Shown here in pieces: positions 1 through 7,554 of a stretch of 38,826 bases of DNA. Both the position numbers and the translations under genes were made by a program. The notes beneath the pieces are model-generated. The model saw only the letters and a list, made by a program, of their open reading frames with translations. It was not told the DNA's origin and made no database searches. Source of the DNA: Arthrobacter sp. H20 (lineage in GTDB: Bacteria > Actinomycetota > Actinomycetes > Actinomycetales > Micrococcaceae); contig NZ_KI914726.1 in the NCBI RefSeq assembly GCF_000520515.1, positions 15,180 through 54,005 on the forward strand. The letters run 5' to 3'. Within the stretch, counting starts at the first letter, position 1, and each line of letters starts with the position of its first letter.

Positions 1-586
1 CCAGCCACTGGGACCGGCGGGTCTCGGCTTCGAAGAGCCGCATGTTCTCGATGGCTACCCCTGCCGCGGCCGCAAGCGCCACAGTAAGTTCCTCGTCGGA
101 CTCGCTGAAATCACCGCCGCCGTTTTTTTCGGTGAGGTACAGATTGCCGAAGACTGTGTCGCGCACCCTGATTGGTACGCCAAGAAATGACGTCATCTGT
201 GGATGACCCGCCGGGAAGCCAAACGCTGCCGGGTGTTGGCGTAGGTCCTTGAGGCGAAGCGGCCTTGGCTCCCTGATCAGCAAACCGAGCACCCCGTGCC
301 CCACCGGTAACGCCCCAATCTGCGCGGTCTGGTGCTCATCCAGTCCCACTGTGATGAAGTGGTTCAAGACGCCGTCCGGCCCGATGACGCCAAGAGCTGC
401 AAACTTCGCATCGACCAGCCGGCAGGACGCCGCCACTACCCGCTCAAGGACTGTCTGCAAACCCTGGTTCTCGGCCAGCGCCGCAAATCCGGCCAGAAGG
501 TGGTCTACGCCGCCGTGGACCATCGAGCTTATGGATTCAGTCCCCCCGTCGGGGCCAGCAACCCGGGTGGTTCGTTCGGCGCTCAT
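1..586 (-). CDS. DevS/DosT-like GAF-domain sensor kinase, N-terminal part
   Basis: Reading the minus strand from an ATG at 586 gives an open frame of about 195 residues that runs off the left edge. Residues about 40-190 read as a GAF domain: LERVVAASCRLVDAKFAALG, then a TSFLGVPIRVRDTVFGNLYL stretch and an ALAAAAGVAIENMRLFEAE helix. These are the usual landmarks of the first GAF domain of DevS/DosT-type oxygen and redox sensor kinases, which normally go on to a second GAF, a HisKA_3 and an ATPase domain, all outside this window. A GGAG ribosome site 7 nt before the ATG supports the start. A GAF-only protein or a diguanylate cyclase with GAF domains cannot be excluded. Its position beside a DevR-like box fits the sensor of the regulon described here. 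Confidence 0.8.
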   Translation of the reverse strand, partial: MSAERTTRVAGPDGGTESISSMVHGGVDHLLAGFAALAENQGLQTVLERVVAASCRLVDAKFAALGVIGPDGVLNHFITVGLDEHQTAQIGALPVGHGVLGLLIREPRPLRLKDLRQHPAAFGFPAGHPQMTSFLGVPIRVRDTVFGNLYLTEKNGGGDFSESDEELTVALAAAAGVAIENMRLFEAETRRSQWL

Positions 587-674
587 TGTGCGGCTCCAGT
601 GAGTTGAACCCCGAACCTTCAATCCGTCAACGTGCTGGATGTGAAGGCGCCTGCGTTAACTAACCCGGCGAATA

Positions 675-717
675 AGGTCTTCCGGCCCTAGCAGAGCGAG
701 GCGTCCAACCATACTGT
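675..717 (+). promoter_or_regulatory. DevR-like box and -10 element before the first PNPOx gene
   Basis: The 14-mer AGGTCTTCCGGCCC (675-688) is a variant of the element seen four more times in this window; its reverse complement GGGCCGGAAGACCT fits GGGACCAAAGNCCC best. After a 23-nt gap comes TACTGT (712-717), then 6 nt and the ATG at 724, so the mRNA is probably leaderless. The same geometry is found before 13623. The box lies between two divergent genes and could also act on the sensor gene, but no convincing -10 is seen on that side. Confidence 0.6.
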
Positions 718-723
718 CGGGCT

Positions 724-1176
724 ATGGACTCCGAGACTACACCCACATCCTTTCTGCCGGTCCACACCTGCTGGGAACTCCTGCGGGATTCGGCCTACGG
801 ACGCTTAGCCCTGTGCGTCGACGGACACCCGGAAATTTTTCCGATCAACGCTCAGGTGGACCACGGAACACTGGTCTTCCGAACTGCTGAGGGATCGAAG
901 CAGCGTGAAGCGGAGGGGGCATCGATAGCCTTCGAGGCCGACGGCGTGATGAATGACGGCTCTCAGGCCTGGAGCGTGGTGGTCAAAGGTCACGCATCAA
1001 CTATTCAACGCACGGCTGAGCTCATGTCAACCATCCACCTTCCGCTCCACCCTTGGGAGCCCGGACGCAAGGACCGATTCATGAGGATTGTTCCTACCAG
1101 CATCACTGGCCGAAGCTTCGATGTTGTACCGGGACCCCCTCCACAGCAGGGGGTCCCGGTAGCGAGCGACGAGTGA
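724..1176 (+). CDS. Pyridoxamine 5'-phosphate oxidase-fold (FMN-binding split barrel) protein
   Basis: A 150-residue protein with the layout of small actinobacterial PNPOx-like proteins: an N-terminal helix CWELLRDSAYGRLAL, a strand GHPEIFPINAQVDHGTLVFR, a GSK..A segment and SWSVVVKG-like strands, ending in the arginine-rich ITGRSFDVV. This split-barrel fold binds FMN or F420 in its relatives; the substrate here is unknown. Members of this family belong to the DosR dormancy regulon in mycobacteria, and the gene follows a DevR-like box. No ribosome site is visible and the -10 is only 6 nt from the ATG, so it is probably leaderless. Its 3' end overlaps the convergent stress-protein gene by 74 bp. 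A paralogue lies at 14066-14515. Confidence 0.85.
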   Translation: MDSETTPTSFLPVHTCWELLRDSAYGRLALCVDGHPEIFPINAQVDHGTLVFRTAEGSKQREAEGASIAFEADGVMNDGSQAWSVVVKGHASTIQRTAELMSTIHLPLHPWEPGRKDRFMRIVPTSITGRSFDVVPGPPPQQGVPVASDE

Positions 1177-2023
1177 CCACCATGGTGGGGCACGGCGGAG
1201 TCAGTAAAAGCGTGTGGGTCACTGAGCCGAGGAGTATTCCGGGTCTCGCCCCGCGACCGTGCCGGCCAATCACCAGCAGACTGGCGCTGGCGGCGTGAAA
1301 CGCCAGCGATTCATCGGGACTGCGCAGGGTATCGATCACTCGGGATACCGCCACGTCGGGATAGTCAGCCTGGAGGTCGGCGAGCGAACCGCCAAGCGTC
1401 GAGACCGCTAAGTCCTCACTGGCTGGCTGGTTGCTTGAAGATGTGACCACCGTCAAGGGCAGTTCTGACCTGTCGGCTTCGTCGACAGCCACCAGAAGCG
1501 CACTGAGGGACTCCGCCGAGCCGTCCACCCCCACAACAACGCCTCGGGCGGTGGAATGGGGACCAGCGCCCGCTTCCCTGGGGATGACGACCACCGGAGA
1601 GAAGCTGCCGAGGGCAACCTGCTGGCCAACCGAACCCAGGTACTCACCTGTTTGGCCGTCCACCCGATCAGCACCCACGACAATCAATGCCGCGTCGTCG
1701 GAAAAGCCCAACAGTGCGTCGACTATATCGCCGCAGTGAATGTTAGCTGTGACGTGGGCGCCGGGGTGGTCACTACACACTCGCCGGGACTCGTCATCCA
1801 TGGCTTGCCTGGCCTCAGCGAGGAGGCTTCCATACGGCTTCCCTCCTGCAGCCACTGGCGGCATCAGCGACGGATCGGGAAGCGCATGCAACAGGAGGAT
1901 CGGTTGGCCGGTGAGTTGGCTGCGCTCTGCGGCCCACCTCAGCAACAAGGGCCCGGTCACGTCATCTCGGAAAGCGACAACGATGGGTCGATCCGGAGTC
2001 AACAGAGAGGTCAGGGTTTCCAT
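1103..2023 (-). CDS. Universal stress protein, two Usp domains
   Basis: A 306-residue protein with tandem Usp domains. The first (about 12-150) begins RPIVVAFRDDVTGPLLLRWA and ends with GADRVDGQTGEYLGSVGQQVALGSFSPVVVIP. The second (about 160-285) begins GVVVGVDGSAESLSALLVAV and ends with VIGRHGRGARPGILLGSVTHTLL. The G-2x-G-9x-G-S ATP-binding signature is clear in the second domain; the first is degenerate. Such tandem proteins are typical of actinobacterial dormancy regulons and are thought to bind ATP and slow growth. Its start overlaps the alcohol dehydrogenase stop as TAATG, so it is translationally coupled and last in the 3533-1103 operon. About 20 residues after the second domain may be read-through into a terminator hairpin. 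Confidence 0.9.
   Translation of the reverse strand: METLTSLLTPDRPIVVAFRDDVTGPLLLRWAAERSQLTGQPILLLHALPDPSLMPPVAAGGKPYGSLLAEARQAMDDESRRVCSDHPGAHVTANIHCGDIVDALLGFSDDAALIVVGADRVDGQTGEYLGSVGQQVALGSFSPVVVIPREAGAGPHSTARGVVVGVDGSAESLSALLVAVDEADRSELPLTVVTSSSNQPASEDLAVSTLGGSLADLQADYPDVAVSRVIDTLRSPDESLAFHAASASLLVIGRHGRGARPGILLGSVTHTLLLTPPCPTMVVTRRSLPGPPAVEGVPVQHRSFGQ
1127..1161. terminator. Bidirectional hairpin inside two overlapping gene ends
   Basis: TACCGGGACCCCCT (1127-1140) and AGGGGGTCCCGGTA (1148-1161) are a perfect 14-bp inverted repeat with a 7-nt loop. It lies within the last codons of both convergent genes (stops at 1176 on plus and 1103 on minus). No T-tract is seen, so how well it terminates is uncertain. 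Confidence 0.65.
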
Positions 2024-3078
2024 TACAGTGGCGCCTTGTGGGAATCCGGCACGATGACAGCGCGTCCACGAAGGGTACCGGCACGCAGTCGCTCATACGC
2101 GGCGGGCGCCTCAGACAGCGGGAACTCCTCGACTTCAACGCTAATTTTTCCTGAGCGCGCCAACTCCACCACTTCCATCAACTCCGATCTGGACCCCCAG
2201 TAGGGGGCCCGGGCCTCGGCGTCCCAGGGCGTGGAAAAGAATCCGACGTCGACAGTGCCGACGCCGACGCCGACAATGGCGATGTCCCCACCAATACCCA
2301 CTACCCGTGAAGCGAAACTGGTCGTCACTGGGGCACCGACAAAGTCGAAGACGGCGGCGGCACCCTTGCCACCGGTCAGGTCGCGGATCTGCACTTCGGC
2401 GTCCTCCCCGGGAGGCAGCGCATGGTCCGCGCCGACGTCGAGGGCGAGAGCCAATTTTTGCTTTGACGTGTCGACGGCGACGATCGTCGTGGCGCTCAAT
2501 GCACGGAGGATCTGTACACCGACATGACCGAGACCGCCCACACCGATGACCACCGCCGTCGAGCCCGGCACCAATTTCGCCAGGCTCTGCTTGATGGCGT
2601 GATAGGGGGTCAACCCGGCGTCGGTCAGCGACACACTGGCAACCGGATCGAGGTCACCCAGTGGCACCAGATGACGGGGGTCATCAACAATGAGATACTC
2701 AGCCATCGCCCCAGGGGCCCCGAGTCCGGGAGGTTTGATCCCCTGCGTCGCGGCCACCTCACAGTAGTTTTCCCTGCCCTGGGCGCAGGTGTAACAGCGC
2801 CCACAACCCCAGGGCCCGTAAACCAGCATCGCGTCGCCAACCAGAAGCCCCGACACCCCCGCACCCCACGACTCGACGGTGCCAGCTCCCTCGTGCCCCA
2901 GAGTGAGGGGCAGCCCATAGATGTACTGATCCTCGGGGAGGTCCATGATGAACTGGTCCGAGTGACACGCTCCGGCCGCTGTGACACGCAGCAGGACCTC
3001 ACCTGGACCCGGCACGGGCACTGGTACGTCTACAAGTTCGGGTGCGGCACCAACAGTGCGGTACTGCAGTGCCCTCAC
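2023..3078 (-). CDS. Zinc-dependent NAD-linked alcohol dehydrogenase (MDR family)
   Basis: A 351-residue medium-chain dehydrogenase that interconverts alcohols and aldehydes or ketones. Catalytic zinc ligands are visible as Cys38 (CHSD) and His62-Glu63 (GHEGAG); four structural-zinc cysteines sit at 92, 95, 98 and 106. The Rossmann motif GVGGLG is at 179-184, and Asp203 at the end of the second strand suggests NAD rather than NADP. The length is normal for the family. The gene overlaps the upstream universal stress gene by 4 bp and the downstream one by 1 bp, so the three form one tightly coupled operon behind a DevR-like box. That context suggests a fermentative or redox-balancing role under low oxygen. 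The real substrate cannot be told from sequence. Confidence 0.92.
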   Translation of the reverse strand: MRALQYRTVGAAPELVDVPVPVPGPGEVLLRVTAAGACHSDQFIMDLPEDQYIYGLPLTLGHEGAGTVESWGAGVSGLLVGDAMLVYGPWGCGRCYTCAQGRENYCEVAATQGIKPPGLGAPGAMAEYLIVDDPRHLVPLGDLDPVASVSLTDAGLTPYHAIKQSLAKLVPGSTAVVIGVGGLGHVGVQILRALSATTIVAVDTSKQKLALALDVGADHALPPGEDAEVQIRDLTGGKGAAAVFDFVGAPVTTSFASRVVGIGGDIAIVGVGVGTVDVGFFSTPWDAEARAPYWGSRSELMEVVELARSGKISVEVEEFPLSEAPAAYERLRAGTLRGRAVIVPDSHKAPL

Positions 3079-3533
3079 GAATACTCCCCCGCCGGTTCCC
3101 CGGCCGGTCCCTCAACCACAAGGACTGGGCATTTGGCATGCGCTACGCAGGCGCCGCTGACTGACCCCATCAGCAGTCCCCGGAAACTCCCGTGTCCCCG
3201 TCGTCCCAGCACCAGCATGACCGCTCCCTCAGCGGCCTTGACCAGCCCCTTTGACGGGTGGGAAAAGACCACCAGCTTCTCCAGACCCTCAGGGGGGTCC
3301 TCGCCATAGGCCGCCTGCACTGCCGTATCCAGCCGCTTCTGGGTGATCTCGTCGAAGTTGTCGCTCCCGATCGGCACATACCCGGCGTATTCCGGTGGGT
3401 AGTCCCAGGTACTGATGGCCTGGATCACCGCTCCGAAGGGCGGCGCAACCTTCCGGGCGAACCGCAGTGCAGCAATTGATTGTTCGGAACCGTCAACACC
3501 CACAACGATCCGGGGCGAGTTGGATTCTTCCAT
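3075..3533 (-). CDS. Universal stress protein, single Usp domain
   Basis: A 152-residue Usp protein. It starts with the ATP-binding strand RIVVGVDGSEQSIAALRFA and ends with LGRRGHGSFRGLLMGSVS, the G-2x-G-9x-G-S nucleotide-binding signature, followed by CVAHAKCPVLVVE. The ATG at 3533 is supported by GGGAGG 6 nt upstream. It is the first gene of an operon with the alcohol dehydrogenase and a second Usp gene, about 75 bp downstream of a DevR-like box. The signature implies ATP binding; the partner or target is unknown. Confidence 0.92.
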   Translation of the reverse strand: MEESNSPRIVVGVDGSEQSIAALRFARKVAPPFGAVIQAISTWDYPPEYAGYVPIGSDNFDEITQKRLDTAVQAAYGEDPPEGLEKLVVFSHPSKGLVKAAEGAVMLVLGRRGHGSFRGLLMGSVSGACVAHAKCPVLVVEGPAGEPAGEYS

Positions 3534-3578
3534 GAGATGCCTCCCGAGTCAGTGCGGCAGGATTGCAGCAGCTACCCC

Positions 3579-3622
3579 AGTGTCGCCTGCCGGTGTGGTT
3601 TGGCGTTAGGGTCTTTGGACCC
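3579..3622 (-). promoter_or_regulatory. DevR-like box and -10 element before the Usp-Adh-Usp operon
   Basis: On the minus strand the box reads GGGTCCAAAGACCC (3622-3609). A 24-nt gap leads to GACACT (3584-3579) followed by GGG. The box overlaps the last codons of the upstream DUF1003 gene. The stretch after the -10, GGGGTAGCTGCTGCAATCCT, is nearly the same as that of the promoter at 7310-7353, so the two leaders share an origin or a function. Confidence 0.65.
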
Positions 3623-4112
3623 CTTCCGCGGCGCTTTGGACCCCGTTCGTCTCGGATGCCGTGTCCCGGCGTTCTTGGGTAACCGCTCGGTCAGTGGATT
3701 CGTTCGCCTCACTAGTGGCTACGGCCCTGAGCTCCTGCAGAATTTCCAGCTGTTGAGCATTGATGGCCATCAGCATCTCAATCTCTTCCTTCGACTTGAG
3801 ATTGGTTTCGAAGTCGTGCTGGGCCATGGCAGCAGAGATGGCGTCTTGTCTTTTCGCGGCAATGAGGAGAATGGCGCCCTGGAGCCCTGCCAGCATCGAG
3901 AGCAGAAGGTTCAGGAGGATGTACGGATACGGGTCCCAGGCTTCGGCGGCAAGAGCCCAGGTATTGATTCCAGCCCAGATCAGCATGAAGCCGATGAAGC
4001 CTCCCACGAAGGGCCAGCTTCCCATCCCATTCCGCAGGACATCGGCTGCGCGTTGGCCGGAGGTCAAGGAGGATTTGTGCTTCTCGTGCCAGGTTTTATG
4101 GTGAACGCTCAT
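3606..4112 (-). CDS. DUF1003 membrane protein
   Basis: A 168-residue protein of the DUF1003 family. It has an ADVLRNGMGSWPFVGGFIGFM segment leading into a first membrane helix (about 32-55), a WDPYPYILLNLLLSMLAG motif typical of the family, and a second helix (about 63-85). A soluble tail rich in charged residues follows (about 90-168), with a likely helix KSKEEIEMLMAINAQQLEILQELRA. Its function is not known. It overlaps the P-type ATPase stop by 4 bp, so the two are translationally coupled and may work together at the membrane. The last codons contain the DevR-like box of the next operon. Confidence 0.88.
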   Translation of the reverse strand: MSVHHKTWHEKHKSSLTSGQRAADVLRNGMGSWPFVGGFIGFMLIWAGINTWALAAEAWDPYPYILLNLLLSMLAGLQGAILLIAAKRQDAISAAMAQHDFETNLKSKEEIEMLMAINAQQLEILQELRAVATSEANESTDRAVTQERRDTASETNGVQSAAEGVQRP

Positions 4113-6586
4113 GACACAGACCCATGCTCAAGTGCGTCCGGGTTAAGACGCTGACGGTGGTACCGGAACAGTACTTCCACCGCGACGGCGCCAGCGAGCG
4201 CTACCACCGCGGAGGCGGCCAGGTGGTTCCACCCGGGCATTGTGAAGTCAAAGAAATCCCTGAGGGGTGGCACCACCAGCACGAACCCGAGGGCGGCCCA
4301 CATAGCGGCAATGATCAACACCCGCCAGCGGTTCAGCGGGCGGGATAGCACCACCAGTACCCACAGGGCGATGAGGGCCAGGACGAGAGCTGAAGCTGTC
4401 CGTTGCTCGGCGGTAGTGCTCGATCCCTCCCACAGCGAATAGGTGTTGATGGTGAGCACGGCGAGCGCGATGATGAGCCCGGCGGGCACGGCGAATGACA
4501 ATGAGCGTTTCAGGAATCCGCTTCGATAACGTCGAGCGTTGGGCATCAGCGCCAGGAAGAATGCGGGTATCCCGATGGTGATGCCATCAGTAGCCGACAA
4601 CTGGCGCGGCAGGAACGGAAAGTCCCAGAGCAGTGCGCCAAAGGTTATCGAAATGATCACCGCGTAGGCGGTTTTGGCCAGAAACAGCATGGAAACCCGC
4701 TCGATATTGGCGATCACCCGACGCCCCTCGGCCACGACGCCCGGAAGCCTGTCGAATTGCCCATCAAGCAGCACGAGCCTGGATACCGCCTTTGTCGCTG
4801 CCGCTGCCGAGTCCATGGCAATCCCGATATCCGCCTCCTTAAGCGCCAAAGCATCGTTAACTCCGTCACCGGTCATGGCCACCACATGCCCTCGTCGTTG
4901 CAGCGCCCGGACCATATCCTTCTTCTGGGCCGGTGTAACCCGACCAAATACCGTATGGCGGTCCATCACTTCAGCCATTTCTTCTTGATCGTCGGGGAGC
5001 TGGCGGGCGTCGAACCCGCCATCGGTTGTCACACCGACCTTCCTGGCTACTGCTGCAACGGTCCGCGGATCGTCCCCGGAAATAATCTTCACCTCCACGC
5101 CCTGTTCCTTGAAGTAGGACAGGGTCCGCGCTGCGTCGGGGCGGACCTTTTCCTGAAAAGTGAGCAGAACCGCTGGAGCGTGATCAGTCGGAAGCTCCAC
5201 TTCGACGTCGTCCCCGATGAGCAATGCGCCGGGGGCGTGTGCCAGAACCAGCGTGCGTAACCCAGAGGCGGCAAGAACGGCAGCCGTCTCAAGTGCCCGG
5301 CCGGCGTCGGGTTGCTTTGGGTCAAGGACCATCTCGGGGGCGCCCAGTAGCCACGTCCCGGCAGCCGGCGTGCCGTCGGAGAAGCTCACAGCGCTCCACT
5401 TCCTGGCGGAGGAAAACGGGACTGAGGAGAGCGGTCGAAGCGAACCTTCGTCGCGGAATTCCGCGGATAGGCAGCGCGCCGTGGCGTTGGCGTTCGGGTC
5501 AGCGCCAAACCAGCCGAGAGCCTGCTTCCATCCGGCCGGCGGGGTATTGCCCGTGTCATGGACCGCGTCGAACACGATCTTGCCTACGGTCAGTGTTCCG
5601 GTCTTGTCCAGGCACAGCATGTCCACCCGGGCGAGCCCCTCTACCGCGGCAAGCTCCTGGATGAGCACTTTTTGGCGTGCCAGCCGGACGGCGCCGACAG
5701 CAAAGGCAACGCTCGTCATCAGCACCAGGCCCAACGGAATCATGGCGATGACGCTCGCGACGGCGCCCACTGCTCCGATTCGCCAGGTTCCTGTTGTGAT
5801 GGCAACCTGCCACCCTCCCTGGCTTTGCATCTGTCCGTTGATGACAATGGCCATCACGGGCAGCAGTGCCAGGGTAATCCACCGCAGCACCTGATTGAGA
5901 CCCTGACGAATCTCAGAATGGACCAGTGAGAAGCGTTTGGCTTCCGCCGTCAGTTTGCTTGCGAAGGACTCAGCACCGACCCGGGTGACTACCGCCCTGC
6001 CTTGTCCGCTAACCACGCTGGAACCGGACAACACTTCGGCGCCGACGTCCTTCCCGACAGGTTCCGATTCCCCGGTGAGTAACGATTCATCGACTTCCAG
6101 GCCACTCGCCTGCACCACCGCCGCATCGGCGGTGACTTGATCTCCAGCGCGAAGCACCAACACATCATCTTTGACGACTTCCTGAACATCAATATCCTGA
6201 ACAACCCCGTCCCGGAGCACCCGGGATCGCGGAGCATTGAGGACAGCGAGTCGGTCAAGGGATTTCTTGGCCCTGTACTCCTGCACCACCCCGATTAACG
6301 CGTTCCCGACGGCGGCGAAGCCGAAGAGCGCATCCCGCCATTGACCGAGGATAAGAAGCAATACGAAGCTTCCGGCGACGATGGCGTTGAACAGGGTGAA
6401 AACGTTGGCCCTGAAGATCTCCCACAGGCTGCGGCTGGATTGATCGGGAGCATCGTTGGTCAAGCCGCCTTTGACGCGCACTGCCACGTCGGCGGCGGAG
6501 AGCCCGATCCGGTCGGGTCCATCAGCGGCGCGGATAGTCGTCTGCCCCGGCTCTCCTATCCCGCTCCCCGGGATGCGGGACGTCAA
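4109..6586 (-). CDS. CtpE-like P-type cation ATPase with altered M4 motif
   Basis: An 825-residue P-type ATPase. Visible motifs are TGES (171-174, actuator), DKTGTLT with the phosphorylated Asp327, GAPE (415-418) and TGDGVND (572-578). Membrane helices lie near 60-100, 232-300 and 630-815. From memory it matches mycobacterial CtpE, a calcium transporter, in order and in details such as SLWEIFRANVFTLFNAI and VAFAVGAVRLA. The M4 metal-binding motif, PEGL in CtpE and in calcium pumps, reads PLGL here (284-287), so the acidic ligand is missing and the transported ion is doubtful. The start is a TTG with a weak ribosome site and is uncertain by tens of codons. It lies in an operon with a zincin upstream and DUF1003 downstream. 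Confidence 0.88.
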   Translation of the reverse strand: MTSRIPGSGIGEPGQTTIRAADGPDRIGLSAADVAVRVKGGLTNDAPDQSSRSLWEIFRANVFTLFNAIVAGSFVLLLILGQWRDALFGFAAVGNALIGVVQEYRAKKSLDRLAVLNAPRSRVLRDGVVQDIDVQEVVKDDVLVLRAGDQVTADAAVVQASGLEVDESLLTGESEPVGKDVGAEVLSGSSVVSGQGRAVVTRVGAESFASKLTAEAKRFSLVHSEIRQGLNQVLRWITLALLPVMAIVINGQMQSQGGWQVAITTGTWRIGAVGAVASVIAMIPLGLVLMTSVAFAVGAVRLARQKVLIQELAAVEGLARVDMLCLDKTGTLTVGKIVFDAVHDTGNTPPAGWKQALGWFGADPNANATARCLSAEFRDEGSLRPLSSVPFSSARKWSAVSFSDGTPAAGTWLLGAPEMVLDPKQPDAGRALETAAVLAASGLRTLVLAHAPGALLIGDDVEVELPTDHAPAVLLTFQEKVRPDAARTLSYFKEQGVEVKIISGDDPRTVAAVARKVGVTTDGGFDARQLPDDQEEMAEVMDRHTVFGRVTPAQKKDMVRALQRRGHVVAMTGDGVNDALALKEADIGIAMDSAAAATKAVSRLVLLDGQFDRLPGVVAEGRRVIANIERVSMLFLAKTAYAVIISITFGALLWDFPFLPRQLSATDGITIGIPAFFLALMPNARRYRSGFLKRSLSFAVPAGLIIALAVLTINTYSLWEGSSTTAEQRTASALVLALIALWVLVVLSRPLNRWRVLIIAAMWAALGFVLVVPPLRDFFDFTMPGWNHLAASAVVALAGAVAVEVLFRYHRQRLNPDALEHGSVS

Positions 6587-6670
6587 TCGAGGCGGAGCTG
6601 CTGGCAGAAACGGTTATGCGCGGTCAATGGGAGCGGCCTCGCAGCGAGCGACACGCTATCCCCACTGGCA

Positions 6671-7264
6671 TCATCTCGCAGCACGGGAAATCTTCGGCAC
6701 GAACACATGAATTTGATTCCCATCATCCTTAACCAACGCATCCTGTGGCTGCCGGAGCAGGACGGCGACCTCGACGTAGTCGCCGGCCGAACCAGCAAAG
6801 TTCAGAGTCAGGAGAATGTAGGCGCTCAACAGATAGTCCTGCGGAACTGTGAGCTGCGCTGCGATGAGCACTATTCCCCAGATAATGGCTGGCGCGACGG
6901 TGACAGCCACTGCATTCTGGCGAGTGAGATAAGCGCGGTTGCCGGTGGTCAGAAACGGAAATCGAAAGGCGTAGGTGGGCTTCACTTTCGTCACCGCTTG
7001 CAGGACTACGCCGTGCGTTGCTTCGTGAATCGCCATGTAGGCGAGGCAAGCACCCAGCGTGATTGGGATAGTGAAGGCGGGAGTCCAGCTCGTTCCCAGA
7101 GGCAGTTCCAAGAGGAAAGCGGCTGCCACGGAGCCCAGAACAACCAGCGCAAAAATCAGTTGGATGGTGGTGGCTAACTTTCGGTCCTTCTTGAAATCGA
7201 CGCTACGATGCGTCCGATAGCTGGACGGCAATTCAGTAGTGTCCCGCAGCGGTGCAGACGTCAT
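6671..7264 (-). CDS. Membrane zincin-like protein (DUF3267 type)
   Basis: A 197-residue membrane protein with a HEATH zinc-protease motif (HExxH) inside AYMAIHEATHGVVLQAVTKV, following two hydrophobic helices. Two or three further helices follow, with a conserved-looking NFAGSAGDYVEVAVLLRQP segment that could supply the third ligand (Asp or Glu). DUF3267 proteins are thought to be integral-membrane metallopeptidases but their targets are unknown. The start at 7264 is chosen over longer options because GGGAAGG lies 7 nt upstream and a DevR-like promoter lies at 7310-7353. It is first in the unit with the P-type ATPase and DUF1003 gene. An ion-pump-associated protease role is only inference. 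Confidence 0.8.
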   Translation of the reverse strand: MTSAPLRDTTELPSSYRTHRSVDFKKDRKLATTIQLIFALVVLGSVAAAFLLELPLGTSWTPAFTIPITLGACLAYMAIHEATHGVVLQAVTKVKPTYAFRFPFLTTGNRAYLTRQNAVAVTVAPAIIWGIVLIAAQLTVPQDYLLSAYILLTLNFAGSAGDYVEVAVLLRQPQDALVKDDGNQIHVFVPKISRAAR

Positions 7265-7310
7265 GAAGTTGCCTTCCCAGTGAGCGCGACAGTATTGCAG
7301 CAGCCATCCC

Positions 7311-7353
7311 AGTCTCACCCGCGGTGCACCCAGGCGTAAGGGTCTTTGGTCCC
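7311..7353 (-). promoter_or_regulatory. DevR-like box and -10 element before the zincin-ATPase operon
   Basis: On the minus strand the box reads GGGACCAAAGACCC (7353-7340), the cleanest copy in the window. A 23-nt gap leads to GAGACT (7316-7311) followed by GGG. The start codon at 7264 is 75 bp from the box, the same distance as in the promoter at 3579-3622, and the leader GGGATGGCTGCTGCAATACT is shared with it. Confidence 0.68.
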
Positions 7354-7507
7354 GCGCCACCATAGGGTGTGCCGTGATGGACGAACATTGGAGGTGGGTG
7401 ACCTTGCGGAGTACCACGACTAAATCTTTGAGGGATGGCTCAATGGCTACGGTGCACGACCAGTACAGCCGGCCGGCACCGCGAGCTCCCAGGGCTTTCC
7501 TCTCAAG

Positions 7508-7542
7508 ATTGACCTGGATGATAGAATGATCAAATAGTCAAT
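7508..7542. promoter_or_regulatory. Possible operator before the ArsR-SulP operon
   Basis: ATTGAC (7508-7513) and GTCAAT (7537-7542) are inverted 6-bp arms 23 nt apart, with AT-rich sequence between them, 13 bp before the first ATG of the ArsR gene. Autoregulation by ArsR proteins at such sites is usual. This site is a guess from position and symmetry. Confidence 0.3.
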
Positions 7543-7554
7543 CAGTGGAGTGAA

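Noticed and set aside
646-651. A -10 for the sensor gene on the other side of the box at 675-688
   Set aside because: The expected place reads GGCGCC, which is not -10-like, so dual use of this box is not claimed.
7265-7417. Longer start for the zincin
   Set aside because: The extra 51 codons cover the DevR-like promoter and leader and lack family features.
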